From Stenopsyche tienmushanensis (lineage: Eukaryota > Arthropoda > Insecta > Trichoptera > Stenopsychidae), in assembly GCA_008973525.1 (NCBI GenBank), contig WACJ01000404.1:496001-560000 (forward strand): a stretch of DNA of 64,000 nt, written 5' to 3'. Shown in pieces: positions 35,740 through 48,899 of this stretch. The notes below the pieces were generated by a model. It saw only the letters and a list, made by a program, of their open reading frames with translations, had not been told where the DNA came from and ran no database searches. Each line of letters begins with the position of its first letter. Positions within the stretch are counted from its first letter, which is position 1. The position numbers and the translations under genes were made by a program.

Positions 35740-36430
35740 TACTTTCCACTGATTCGAGGAGAAAAAAGATGGGAAGAAAACGAAAAACAAACAGAAGAGG
35801 TGAAAATTAGATCGACTTAATATTTTTCGTTCAAATATACACAATCGTGTCCCGGAGTACATCGTCTGAGGACGCATTTAATGAAATTTTATATTGCGAC
35901 CCGAAAATACTTAATGGCCACTCCCAGCACATATCCACTCTCAATTAATTGCATAATTGCAAACGCTCGCAAAAAGTCGCCTCGTTCTGCGTGCTTAAAG
36001 GGTTGAACAAAATTTACATCGCCGCATTTCCATCGGAATGGCCTCTATCGCCAATAGATATCACATTAAGGAGAATTAATCGACCGGCGGGACTAAATTA
36101 AATTTCACTTTACAAATGGCCCGATCGCATAAGAGGATGTGAGCGGTCTTCATCTCGATGGGTAGGGGTTGGAATTGGGAACGGGGTGGTGCATATCTAA
36201 CGAAGCATGAAATGCAAGAAAATTGCAATACGTATTTCAAGTCGACACAGGCGCATAAACGCGAAGTTCGAACCCGCTACAGCTTTCATCCGGCGGCGAT
36301 ATTTTAAACGAGAAATGATGTTTTAAATTTCGGCCTTAAACGAATCAAATTTTCAGCGCAAATAACTGCTGAAATTGACTTTGAAATTTTGATGGATTTA
36401 AAGCTCTGAGTACTCGAGTTCAATGAATAA
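35740..36430. other. Candidate intronic regulatory island
   Basis: One of the longest complex blocks in the window, with no frame above 60 codons on either strand. It is noncoding, and a reasonable enhancer candidate. Confidence 0.3.
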
Positions 36431-36604
36431 AAGCTTGCTGTTTTAGGGGTATATGCATTTCACTTTTTTAATAATGGAGCTTATAAAATGGCATTTCTTT
36501 TGACTTTGTAACTGTAACCATATTAAAGCCTTATTGAGCTTTCAAAAGCAAAATTGATACAATAGTAGAACTTGATAAAATCCTATCCTTATTTAGACAC
36601 GTTG

Positions 36605-36725
36605 AAGATAAATAGGAAACCGTTACAAGAAAAAACGTTGCTGTAGAAAAATCTCGTATGGAAATGTTCTACAACTGATAACGAATATGACACTTTAATT
36701 AGAATAAATTCTGACCAGTTTTCAA
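36605..36725 (+). mobile_element. SINE family 1, 3' part only
   Basis: AGGAAACCGTTACAAG, AATCTCGTATGGAAATG and ACTGATAACGAATATGACAC follow the order of the 3' part of the reference copy. Confidence 0.4.
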
Positions 36726-36889
36726 CCAAGATTTTTGACTGTATTTCTTTCGAGTTATTTGAAATAAGGGTTGATTATTTGTTGTGCTTTGTGTATGCGC
36801 TCATAAAGAATGTTGTTATTTGGGTTAATATCGTTGAAATTGATATAAATGATCAAAACTTCCACAATATGCTGTTAAAGATGCATTTT

Positions 36890-37700
36890 TCTTTCGCCGC
36901 ATTCAATATGTGGGAAAATTTTCCTCCAAAAATGGTTGATAAAATATCTTATGCTTGAGCAAGTTTCATTTTATGCGGCAAACGCGGTCGGCGGAAAACT
37001 ATTTCCGGGACGAGAGTAAATCATATTGCAGCGGCAAATTTTTCGCAGCTTCCGGCAAAACAAGGTTTTGACCTGAGTCGAAGTCTGCCGATGAAAACTC
37101 TGATATGGTAAGCGAAATTCTGATCAAAACCTAGCCGATGGATATGCTCTGCTGGCGAATCGATAAATCATCCGCGTTTCACGTGAGAGTGAATTTATAT
37201 TTTGCAGTGAAAATTTAAAGGAAAACGACGATTTTCATCCGTGTCTGGAGTATGTAATTCGAATGTCTCTTTTTCTCCTAAATGCTTCGAGGAGGGGTGG
37301 ATAGGATGTTATATGAAATTAGTAGCCGGTCTTAAATTGGGCCAGGGGTAGTAACTTTTTATGACAGTCGCCCCTCTTTCGTATTGCACAGGAAGCTTTA
37401 AAAACGTCGGGATCAACATCAGCAGCGTTGAGTAATTGTGTTCCGTAGGGGGTGCCAGGATCGATCCCCGGAAGCTCCGAAAAATTGGGCCAAAGTAAAA
37501 GGCCATCGAGAAACTTTTATTTTCAAGCGAAGACCCTGAGCTTAATGGGATTGAAATATTAAACATAAGACTCAAAAATCTCCCAAAAATATACAGGACC
37601 TGGTACGAATTTATTTTCGCCCCTTAAGTGCTCGGGCTTATTCCGCTTAAGCTGAAAAAATCGCATGTATTTTTGCATATATGGCGCACATTTCAAGTGT
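36890..37700. other. Candidate intronic regulatory island
   Basis: About 800 bp of complex sequence. An 88-codon minus frame in its right half has no recognisable motif. Confidence 0.25.
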
Positions 37701-39999
37701 CGTGTTTGATAAAAAAAATGGTAATGAGATGTCGATATTATCTTGTTCGGAAAACCCTTTGTCTAATGTAGTTGATAAATCGGAAAAGGCAAGAACACAT
37801 TAAATATATGACGCAAATGCGCCATGACAAGATGAGTGCGAATGATTGACAAATTGAATATGAGCAAAGAGCGGAGGAAAAGCTTAATGGCTGTGAACAT
37901 CATCATAGCGACTAGGGTGGATATGGAAGAAAGAAAATATATTATCATATTCGATGGAAAGACAACTATTTACTCAATTTCTTTAAGGGGAGTCGACAGG
38001 TACCCTTTACTTGTGCAAAGTACATTTATGTGTTGGCAAACGTACTTTATCGCCAATTTTTTTTATTTATAAACCTTTATTCAATAAATATAATATAGCA
38101 AGGTAAAAATGGTGTATCAATATACACAATTACATAAAAATGGATTAACAATTTAAGTCTTAGATTACTATCCTTATCTTAATTACAAGTATATATTTTA
38201 GTTATAATAAATTTTACATAATAAGAGTTAATTTAATTTTTGTATATATATAGGGGGAAAAATAGGAGACTTAAAACCCCTTGACTTCGCCAATGAAAGC
38301 ATTTTTGTCAGATGTCGAAAGTGTATAAAAATAACAAATATACACGAAAAGTTATAAAATATAAATTTAATAATAAAAAATGGCAAACAAACGTATCAAA
38401 CAAATATATATATATATCTTTGAGTTAAAACAAAATATCTGAAAAATTATCTGAAATATGGCTAATAGAGAACATTATGTAGATTTTTCGGACTTGAAAT
38501 ATCGAAGAATCGGATAATAAATAAAAATTGTTTGTATCGAGTCACGGTTCAGGAAATACATTATTTTTTTTCATTGATATCAGTGAATGTAAATTAAATA
38601 TACAAAATAACTTATACTAGCATTTGAATTGTGATTTGTAATGAGGTGTAAGTATGGTATAATGATTCTAATCAAAAATATAAAATGCTTTTTAAGAAAT
38701 TCATCTACTTCTAGGACTAAATTATCTTTAACTGATGGAAAAGTTTCTTATTTTTTTTATATAGGGATATCAATAAAGTAAATTTATATTGCCTTATTCA
38801 AATCTTATTAGATAATCACAGCAGTAGTCAGGACTATTTTTTTTATATAAACATAAGAAAAAATAATGGAGCTTATTTTTTCCAATCTTCTTATTTCAGG
38901 GAAAATGCACAATCTGATTACAGTTTATTTGAGTAATAAAAACTATAACTATGTTATGGAGGTATAAAATTAATCACCACATTTTTAAAATGATTGAAAA
39001 ATTGCTTGAACTACAAAAAAAAATATGAATTACTATCCAATTTGCTTAAGAGACGTTTCTGCCTCATTGGGCTTAAAATTGATCAAATTTATATATTTTT
39101 TAATGCAAAAGGTATTAAATATAGAATATTGATATTTTGTGCGTTGACTAATTATATAATCAATACTTATTTATTATAAAAATGTTTTTTAAAGTTTGAC
39201 AAAGTATGTCATTGGTAGTGAATTAGTATGGGGAACTACGTATGTCGGTGCGCAAGCGATGACTTTCTTCACCACGGAAGTCTTAAGTCTTGAACAAGTG
39301 ATTTGCAGCAACAGTATTAAACATATTTCTACTTCATACAATATTGTGTATTGTTTGACCAATCAATAAAAAGAAATATTGGAAAATAATAAAATAGTGA
39401 GCCATTGAAAAAAATTGTGTGTTTTTATCAAAAAAATTTGTAGTTTTTTGTTTATTAAATAAAAACGTTTGAACATTTTAGAATAATTGTAGTCTATACG
39501 ATGAAGACGTTTATTATACACGTGCCTGCCAAATTTTATAAGAAATTCTCGTCTAAGGCGTGTGGAAGCACTTCCGTGAGCTTGGGAAAAGTAGTTTCGA
39601 GAAAAACGCGTTTAAAGTCTCTCCTCTCCTCAGTTTCACGCAGCGCAGCTTCTCCTCGCCAGGCTATAACTTTGCGAATTTCATTTATATCTACTTGAAA
39701 TTTACTTATAATGTTCTTAAACATTGGTTCTTTCCGATATACGAAGATTTTTTTTATGAACCAACAAGGCAGAAATGTTCTTTAATAATGAGGTGTTTTC
39801 ATATTAAATAACATATATGATAATTTCATACGTAATATAATAATATTTACTATACTTATGTGAGTTGCATTCTACACGTATGTCACATTTAATGCTGCAA
39901 GTAATCCTGCGGATTTAAGCTGAGATCAACAGTGAAAAAGTGAAATTAAAAAAATTACCATTGGAAAAAAATCACGGGATGACATTCCCCAATAGGATG

Positions 40000-40340
40000 T
40001 TGGGCGGCAGATTGCACACGGATATGGACGGTTTGCAGAGCCACACACGGATTTAATTCCTGTCACACGGCGAAATGTAATTTAAGTTTGGCGAGTGTTG
40101 ACACACGGTCGTGCAAACAGGGTCGAAAGGGTGGCAGGGGGTGGGTGGCGCCCACGGCATCATTTCCACCCGAAGGTCCCACCCACCAATTTGCTCGATG
40201 GCCGACGAGGCGCATCTAAGGATGGCTAACCTTTTTTTGAACAGCGCGCTCAAAATCTGAATTAACTGCCGCGCATAAGTCACGACAACAAACTGGTAAA
40301 TTTATTTTGCTGGAGGCCGGAAGCGCAAATTGGATCCGGA
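40000..40340. promoter_or_regulatory. GC-rich island with four CACACGG copies
   Basis: The 7-mer CACACGG occurs at 40015, 40044, 40064 and 40102, all on the plus strand within 94 bp. It is followed by a G-rich part (GGGTGGCAGGGGGTGGGTGG, 40130-40149). Repeated short motifs in a GC-rich island suggest a transcription-factor binding cluster. The factor is not known. Confidence 0.35.
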
Positions 40341-41079
40341 AGAGAGACAAATGATCTCGCGACTATTAGTATAACGGATGCTTAAGAAACGATTTTCCAT
40401 TATTGAGACTCAAGTACAAAATCTATTCAATTCATGACATCTTTAAAGCATTGTAATTTATTAAGATACATATTTTTATAGTAACTTATAAACAATAATA
40501 TATAACAATCGTAGAATACAACTCGTCATAAATACGAATTATTTTTACAAAAATAAATCAACGATTTCATATTTAGGAAATTGCCTCAAATACTTCAAAG
40601 ATTTTTTTAAAATAAAAAGCAAAGTATATATGGGTTTATTTTATGATCAAATGCTAATGTTAGTCCTTTCGACTAATATGGTATAAATCACTTTTTAATA
40701 AGTTCATCAATTCCATCAGTTTTTCATGTACATTTATTTGTTATTAATATATCTTAGATATAATTTCTTCATAAAATTCATTCACTCCTTATTAAGCAAC
40801 TAAAATTGAAAGTTGATATTAAATTTTGATATAATGAAGATTTTTCAAATAAGATCTTCAAAGCATATTAATTGACATGTATCATTAACTAGGATCGTTG
40901 TTCCTTTAAGTAAAATATATGGCATCAAACGACCTTTCTGATGATAGAATAAGCGATTTCGTAATTTTATTGCTCGCAAAAGGTCAAAGTGTAAAATACA
41001 AACACGGAATGTACGAGCTTCAAATGATGCTGAAATAGAATCAGGGCGCTGCAAAATGTAGCTAAGGGTTGATTTACTG

Positions 41080-41840
41080 ACGCGTTGTAACCTGTGTGTT
41101 TGCTATTCCAAAGTAAATACGGAGCATATGTGTAAAGCGAGGCCTGCCTTTATCGTTACAGGTAATTTTGTCTCATTTTTCTGCCAAATTTATATAGCAG
41201 CGTTGAAAAATTGACGCGTGCGCCAATCCAAAATAAGGGTAAATATTTGAAGGGGGTGAATGTTATGAGGGCGTTGGAAAAATTTATCTAAAATGACCTC
41301 ACTGAGCGGTCCACTTTTATTTTGAAATTGTATTTGCACCGAGCTGTAGTATAGAAAGCAAATACGGCGAAAGTTAAAAAGTCCTTTAAAGGGAGGACCT
41401 CACCCCTTGGTCCATTCTATTCTCGCTCTCAAATCTCGTCGATCGTAAACTACCCAAATAAAACCAATGGTCCAGGATCTGACCGCTCTGATTGCTATCA
41501 GTGCTAAGCGAGATATAAATGCTCCAACCGGTTTGCTTCTGCAAAGTTTATGGCTTTCAGACGAGGCAGTGTATGCGAATATGTGTTTTGAATATCAATA
41601 ACGCTTTTAATTTCGCATATCGAAATGAAGCCACCACAAGAGCCATATTTTCGCCGAGCGTGGTCGTATTCGCAAATGTGAGTTTTTAACTTTAATTATT
41701 GCAAAAAAAGATGGAGATAAAATTTTCGAGAAATGTAAGAAGGAAAATGTATTGGAGAGTAGGAGCTGTGCCCTGGAGCGGAAGAGAGGAAAACTTTTCC
41801 ACAGTCACGTCGGAAAACTAATAAAGCACATTTCTTTTAT
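41080..41840. other. Candidate intronic regulatory island
   Basis: Complex block of about 760 bp without any frame above 60 codons. Confidence 0.25.
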
Positions 41841-42067
41841 GGAAAACAGATAAGAAAAATTATTACCTGTGGCATTATGAAAAATGACCGTCGTATAAAT
41901 TACAAAAGTTAATAAAGACTTAGATTGCGGATTTAAAAAAAGTTTATAATCAATGTGCTACGTTAGCCGTACAGCCATTCAGATCTTCAATCTTTGCCGG
42001 ATGTTATCCCCAAGGAAAATTATTCAAACGACTAAAATCACCTAAATGTAAAAAAATAGTTCGCCAA

Positions 42068-42205
42068 ATATGTGGCACAGTGGCCAAATATTTGGACACT
42101 TTTAATTTTTTTAAAAAATCGAGGTCAAATTCTGATTGTGGACATTTTTTTCAGTTCATCAGACAATTTGGGGATCAAATCTATTCATATTTCTAATCAA
42201 TCAAT
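42068..42205 (+). mobile_element. SINE family 1, old diverged copy
   Basis: Lies directly upstream of the copy at 42240 in the same orientation. It begins TGGCACAGTGG (A box, 42071-42081), has a worn B box (AGGTCAAATTCTGATTGTGG) and then ACAATTTGGGGATCAAAT and ATATTTCTAATCAATC, which match the body of the better copy. It looks like an older insertion followed by a second one. Confidence 0.6.
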
Positions 42206-42239
42206 TAAATCAATAGTTAGAATTTTATGCTATTATTAT

Positions 42240-42790
42240 ACATGGTACAGTGGCTTATATCCGGGACTCTTGTTGTAAAGGTTCGGATTCAAATCCAGAT
42301 TGTGGGAAAAATTTTCACCGTACCAACAAATTTGGGAGATCGGAAATATTAATATTTCTGATCGATCGTCTCGATCCAGGTTTACTCCGATTTCCTGGAT
42401 TAGAAAAAGTAAATGCTGAGGCGATTAATAAAGTCGTGCAGAGACGCCCATGAGTGAGTGATTGAATTTGCAACAATAATTAAATTATCATTAATATATA
42501 ATGATAATTTCGCTACTCACTCATAGATTCTCTCTTCTCCTACCTTTCCAAATAATACTATCCTTACTTTACCAAGTATGGAAAGCAACGGGAAACCACC
42601 ACATTAAATCATTTCCCATGTAAGATCTCATATGGAGATTCCCTATATCCGACATCGGATATGATAACATCAAGATTCGTGCTTTGATGGACGTCATAAG
42701 GACTTTAAAGAATTATCCATGGAGATTTTTTCTAAATTCACGTTTGATAATGAATATGGTACTTTAAATTGATATTCTGCTTAAATGCTA
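42240..42790 (+). mobile_element. tRNA-derived SINE, family 1, best copy
   Basis: The head carries an RNA polymerase III A box (TGGTACAGTGG, 42243-42253) and a B box (GATTCAAATCC, 42286-42296). Their starts are 43 bases apart, as in a tRNA gene. The body follows with CAACAAATTTGGGAGAT, CTGATCGATCGTCTCGATCC and GCTGAGGCGATTAATAAAG. A 3' part after about 42590 contains CAACGGGAAACCACCAC and ATATCCGACATCGGATATG. The body recurs at 51562-51793, 15155-15245 and 34620-34800. The 3' part recurs at 15370-15450, 36605-36720 and 49140-49260, so the full unit is probably about 550 bp. The tRNA part cannot fold as a working tRNA, so this is a retroposon and not a tRNA gene. Confidence 0.75.
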
Positions 42791-43849
42791 ATGAATGAAT
42801 AATAACCAATCAATAAGCTACAATCAAAAGATAACTTATTATAAATATAATAATTATATGTGACCACATGATCACGTTATTAAAACTAATTTTGGGCTTT
42901 GAAATAAGTTGCTTTTAGCGTATTTACTTTTCAATATCTGTATTAAAAATCTGTAATCCAATCGATTTTCATCTTAATTTGTATCCCATGTATAAAATAT
43001 ATACATATTATTATCATAATCACAGTTAAGACAAATATGACCACAATAACTACGTGGCTTTATACCATTCTTTCCATTAATTTATTAATCGAATAAAACG
43101 TTTTGATATTATCGAATGTAATTTAAAGAGTCCTTCGAGATTATCATCAGATTAGGATTATTAGTATATTATTCTCATTATTTATTCTTATCTTTCCTAA
43201 AAAGCTTTTAAACTTTGTGATCTGCTGGATAAGAAAAGAAACTTGCATTGATGCAATTAGTTTTTAGCTTAATGCAGAATTTTATCAACTTATCTTAATG
43301 GATGGTAAATATGTTCTATTTGCCCAATTATATTTTCAGATTACCCGTTTTATCGAATTTGAATAATAAGATTTAAATATCATAAGTTTTATCTTAGTCT
43401 TAAATAGGATGCTTTAGGAGTGAATCGATAATATGATATTAATGTCAGATTTGCTATAATAATATACGATATTCAGCTATTGATGTTTGTAAGCAATGTT
43501 TTCAAATTGCGAATATTTATCATAAGCAGAAATTACTATGCCAATATTTGATGAGTGAAATATTACCATGTTTTTGGCATTATTTTTGCGCCTTAATAAA
43601 ACAGCATCAATATATTTGAGTGCGTGCTTGTTATCATCGATGATCGATTCCTTATTCAAACACGAATAATACGAGTCGAATTCAACCAGAACAATGCAAA
43701 TAGTCCACCGTAATTATTGGTTATAGAATCAGATAATTTGCGGTTTAGATTCAATAATGAATATTTATACTGGCGGTCTAATTAGTTTGTTCCAATCCAA
43801 ATATTTTGACGAGTGCCGATTTTTAAGGGCTCAAATCGAACATCCGCCG

Positions 43850-44440
43850 TCAGTCCATTTGAGTTCATCTCATCAGTGTTTATGGAAACATTTCAAATGA
43901 CTGCTTTTCGTCCTGATTGATCAAATTGATTCGGAGGCGATTTGCTGTATTTTTATTTTCCGAGAACAAATTCGCGTTTTTCGCAACATATTCCTTTCAC
44001 AGCAGTTATACGCCCCCCTGACGGCTATACGTCATTCCCTCAGGATGAGAGAAGAAGATTACAGTATACGTGGATAGCGTGAGAAAAATGTGTTCAGAAA
44101 ACGATTTTCCAAGGGCTAAAATCGGCTTCGTCGTCATCTCGGAAAATCCTTTGTATTTAAGATATCATCGTTCGTTTTTTATTCGATACATTTTATGTTT
44201 TAGCTCCCAGAGCGACATAATATTAGCTACCTTCAAGAGGGATATGGTGAATTAAATCCTTTTTCGTATTTATGAATGAAAGTTTGAGTCTTTTGATATT
44301 ATATCTTGGGCGGTGGGAGAATTTGATTATACTGCAGTGGGAATTGGAGCGTACGAAATTTTATCTTTCGGACGGCTTGGTTTGCAATGGGTCACGATTT
44401 TGGCTTGAAAATTCAACCACGTTAACGTGTTTGGCTCGTA
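43850..44440. other. GC-richer intronic island
   Basis: Two plus frames (61 and 80 codons) without motifs. Nothing nameable. Confidence 0.2.
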
Positions 44441-45757
44441 TAATTTACAATTACAACTTGAATATATTACAAATAGCAATTTATTGGAAAATATTCATTT
44501 TAATATTATATTAATTAAATCTTACATGTTTATATGAAAATAGATGAAAAATTCGACCATGGCATAGTTGAAGCTTATGCAAGACCCAATTGAAAACTTA
44601 AGAATCTATTTTAGTGATTGGATCTCAATTATTCTGTCAGCTTGTATAATAAAGGCATATTTATTAGGACGTATTATTAAGTTGTAAAAACAAGATAAAT
44701 TATTTTATAGTTCATAAATATTTTAAATTGATAAATTTATCGATGGTGCAAAATGCTTTTCATTAAGATTTTCATAAGAATTGATGGGCATGGTTACCAA
44801 CTTCTAAAGAAGTTGAAAGCGGTTCTGATGATTTGAACACTATTTATGTACCCAATATCAAAACGCTCTGAATGAATGAAGAGCTGGTAAATTGATAAAG
44901 TATTTCACTGGAAGTTGCTAAACTGCTTAACTTATTACCAAGAATTTCCCCGAATGAAATAAAACTGATGGCTGAAATTGCATTTTATTTTTAAATGAAT
45001 TCAGTTCAAAATTTCTTGGAAAATATTTTGTGTGACACTCGGAAGAAATTAGTATTTTTGCTCATTTTGATGATTTCATTTTTGATATTGTCCATACTAA
45101 AATAACATGTTTACATGTTTTGAAAAGCAAGCTCTTCGTCGAATCGAAGAAGTAAATTAAATTATGTTTTAAAGCCCAATGCTGCCGTATGAGCCATAAG
45201 ACGGTATCAAATAAGACGCTTATTTCTATTTCGGTACGAAAAAATCTTTGATACGTAAAACCGTATGGAAAAATATTTATTGGCCTTAAAAAAAGAACAT
45301 TTGAAAGCATCTTAAAAGATTTTAGATGGAATATTAATATAAAGGACGGAGATGAAAATATGACGACAAAAGGGGGCGAAACAGCCGGAGAGCTCGTTCT
45401 TGAATGCTAATAAAATTGTATTGAAAACCCTCTCTGATTCGTTTTATTTGTACGTTTTACGCTTTAAAATATTTTTTAATAACACAATCCCCCTTTTATA
45501 CACAGATTTGTTCGGATTATTTTTCATTTTGGACGTAAGCGGATCTGAGCTTTCAATGCATATCCTGGAGCTTTGACATCATGTCATATGTGAATTGATG
45601 GAGGTGATTGGTATTAATTGCATGCTACGAAAAATGCGGTCAAAGTGAACAAAATTTCAATATTGATTTAAATTAACAATTTCAATTTTAAATAATTCGA
45701 TGCATTTTGTGTGTGAAGAAAATACGTTTAATAAAACTCATTTTCTCTTCATACATA

Positions 45758-45875
45758 TATGTCACATGTCATAAGAAGAAGGAGAATCGTTTGTACTCTC
45801 TCCGTCTCTGTCATATAGATCATAGAGATGACGAGAAGATGCTTGCCTATTTTAATATATATGACACAAACATAG
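45758..45875 (-). repeat. ctatg-end dispersed repeat
   Basis: On the minus strand CTATGTTTGTGTCATATATATTAAAATAG is followed by a variable middle (CAGAGACGGAGAGAG) and TACAAACGATTCTCC. It shares both the start and the TACAAACGATTCTC block with the copy at 27082. Confidence 0.55.
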
Positions 45876-46499
45876 ATCAATAATCTAGCTAATATTTTTC
45901 ATTAAAAAATAAATGGAAGGCAATACATAGAATTAACTTTACTCTCTGTTATTAGTCTCGTGATATTAGACCTCCATCTTATATTCAATGCAAAAAACAT
46001 CATAAATGTTTTTAAAATAGCAATTGATCATTGTATGACTAGTATCTGCCAAATTTTAATGTATTTTGTTGATCAACAAAGCTCTATACATATTTTTGGA
46101 CAAAGGCGTACAATAAGCCATTGAGTGATGTTATAAGACATGATATTTAATATATAAGATATATGTGAACATTATGTTTTCATGATAATATTTTTAATTT
46201 CATTAACACAACGTTGAGGTATTTTAAAATATTTTCCCAATTAATTATTCAAATATTGACAGGGTTTCATATTTAGAGAATTGGATATTGAACGCAGGGA
46301 GATTAATAAAAACATACATAGTATATCCATTGTAATAACTAAATAAATCCCTCACTGCAAATGTATCGAGTTGGGTTGTAAATATTTAGAATATCAATAT
46401 AATTTGTATTTAATACATATTGATGAATGGTTAATTTCGACAAGCAAGCAATTCAATTAATTCTCGTGTGTATGTTTCATTGGACAGTTATAGATATTG

Positions 46500-47150
46500 T
46501 TAGGTCGTTCGGATGTTACCCTCTGAAAGCTTTTAATTAGTGAAAGTATCCACGGCTATTTATCAGTGTCATCGCGATTCGTAGTATAGTGGCAATGAAT
46601 AGAATGAGGTTTCTTTTGCGATACGAAATCAGGGGGTCAACAGCAATGTTGGCCCGAAGATAAAAAGAAAAATCTGCTTTGTGTGGCGAAACGTGCGCTA
46701 TTTGAGCGTTTAAAGTGTCAATTATTTTTCCGATTTCCGCAAGCAATAATTGCTCACGTGGGTGTGAAACAAAAGTATCCGTTGCCCGATGGTACCAAAT
46801 GTCAATCATTAAAAAACTGAAATCATGTAAATGCATTCGCATGTTTTAGCGTCGTGTTTCTCGCGTGCATGCAGCACATTTTCATTTGTAAAAAAGCCTT
46901 TAGCAATTATACAAGCCTGGATATGTAGTTATTTTTCACAGGGGATAATTACGTTTCCTGCAGTCTCCGTATAAGGGAAAGTGTACGAAATGCGGGATGG
47001 AATGTAAAACAGGGTGGTTGGCATGAAAACTTCTCTTTTTCGTGGGCTCTGGCCCTCTCATACAGCCCCAAATTGAAATTATGTTTGTTAAAACATAACT
47101 TTTTTAAAAAAAATCGCGGGTATCGAAAACAAAGCACTCGATTTTAAATA
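46500..47150. other. GC-richer island with a 101-codon frame
   Basis: The minus frame (46537-46842) has a natural-looking composition (REQLLLAEIGKIIDTLNAQI) but no splice sites in phase and no recognised homology. Confidence 0.25.
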
Positions 47151-47214
47151 AAAGCTTCTCAAAATTCTGAATAATCAAATGCTTAAATATTGTATATATA
47201 ATCATTATCCCAAT

Positions 47215-47800
47215 CCCGAACCAAAATTTCGATCCCGGGATCGGGATTTTCTATATTGTTTTGAAAATATACTCGAAGTAACATTAAAGCATCGAGTGAT
47301 TCATCATTTAGTCTGGATCTGATTTTGGAAGCCAGGCAACTTGCTCAGCCTCCTTACTCGTTGGAGGTATCGTCATCAGATATTAAATGCTAGTTTGAGT
47401 TGACGACAGCGAGAGCATCCATTTTCGTATAACACAATCAATGTGACTGATAAAATTCCTTTCTGCTGAGACACGGAATAAAACTCGCAAAATTCCCGAT
47501 TTCCCGACAAATTATTTATTTCCGTCGCTTCAGATGAATACTTATATACTGTAATACTTTGATGTGATTCGTAATTATATTGCGGAGGAATACACAAATT
47601 CTGAACTCCGTATCTATTATATTTCATATCAATATTCCCATTATTAGAGTTGAGGTGTAGTAAATACATCACCGGTAGGGAAAGGTTTATATGAAAATTT
47701 GAAAAACATATATGTATACATTGATTAGACAGTTACTGCCCCTAGGCGTCGCCTAAGCTCGTCAATTAGTAGTTACACCTAAAACTGTCCGGGATCCCGA
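47215..47800 (+). repeat. 300 bp dispersed repeat, longer copy 2
   Basis: The prefix CCCGAACCAAAATTTCGATC with CCCGGGATCGGGAT (about 47216-47247) is followed by about 230 bp absent from copy 1, then the shared block 47480-47776, then TCCGGGATCCCGAGATTGG (47789-47807). CCCGGGAT-type motifs at both ends suggest rough terminal inverted repeats and so a nonautonomous DNA element of about 590 bp. Confidence 0.65.
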
Positions 47801-48899
47801 GATTGGATTCCCCAATCATCACCATAGTCTACAAACAGTCCACTGCCGAACTATGGTGCTGTTTAATATCTATTTACAGGAAATGAATACATCCATTTGG
47901 TCTGTATGATACATTAATCTCTTCATTTGCTCGATATTGAAGGTAGCATAGACTCTGAGTTTCATGTATAAGGGGTTTGTAAAAACTGAGCAATTTTCCT
48001 CGGAAGCCCGATGAAAGCTGTTTTAGATGACCTTGTTGATTATGCTGGAAAGGGCTTTCTGGAATGCCTAGTCTCTCCTTTCCTAGCTAGAGTGTTGCCG
48101 GACTAGGGTAGATGCTAGAGAAGGGCTAGAATAGAGACTAGACTTTTACATCTAAAATACCCCAAGACACTACCCCTAACAAATGTATATCTATTAAATT
48201 CTAATGGAATATCCACAATATTGGAAAGACTTTATATTTTTTTAATTTGGCAATTCTCTCAAATTTACTTACATTTTAAAATATAATCAAAAATTAAATA
48301 ATATTTTACTGTTGTGTATTTTTTGGAAAAGATTAAATTATGATGGTCTTTCAATAATTACATTTTAGTAAGACCACCCAATACCTTCAATTGGCTACGG
48401 ATTCCTTCGTATTTTTTATAGAGGGTCGGTTAAAAAGCAACTCAAAGTCAAAAACCTCATAAAAGACGAATTGAAACGCTTTTTTGTTGGGGCATAATCA
48501 CGACGGCTTCACTTGTGGAGAAACGTTCAAAAGTTTAAAATTCCTCTGCAAATTTCATCGTTAGAATGCTTGTAAAACTATAAAAAGTTCGGTCGTTCTG
48601 CTTTAGCGTCGTCGAAAAAAACTTTTTCTTTCCACTACGGAATGCATCCATAAAACGGAAGAAATTTCACGTCTGTAAAAATTTTTAACACCCCTATAGT
48701 GTTGAGATTCGACGATTTCTTCGCAGATACGAGAAGAGCGCAAATAGCGCGCAATTTTCATAATATATGTGGTCTTGCGGAGTGGAAGGCGAAATTTGTT
48801 CAGAGGCAAATATTTGATTTGCTCTAATGCATATTATAAATATTTCGCTTTATTTTCGCCCTTTACCAACGATTGAGAAGAGCTTCTTTATTTATACAG

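Noticed and set aside
37440..37475. tRNA-like GATCGATCCCCGG motif
   Set aside because: No A box at the right distance on either strand.
38400..38420. TA-rich and other short simple runs (also near 9286, 27219, 29722, 35706)
   Set aside because: Ordinary short microsatellites and homopolymers, too short to matter.
42240..42300. A functional tRNA gene
   Set aside because: A and B boxes are present but the acceptor and anticodon stems do not pair, and the same head is followed by a shared body elsewhere, so it is a SINE.
46537..46842. 101-codon minus frame as an upstream ADAM exon
   Set aside because: No splice acceptor or donor in the needed phase and no prodomain or signal-peptide features.
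48010..48160. Clustered CTAG-containing short repeats (CTAGTCTCTC, GCTAGAGAAGG, GAGACTAGAC)
   Set aside because: Loose local inverted pairs only, with no defined unit or second copy found.
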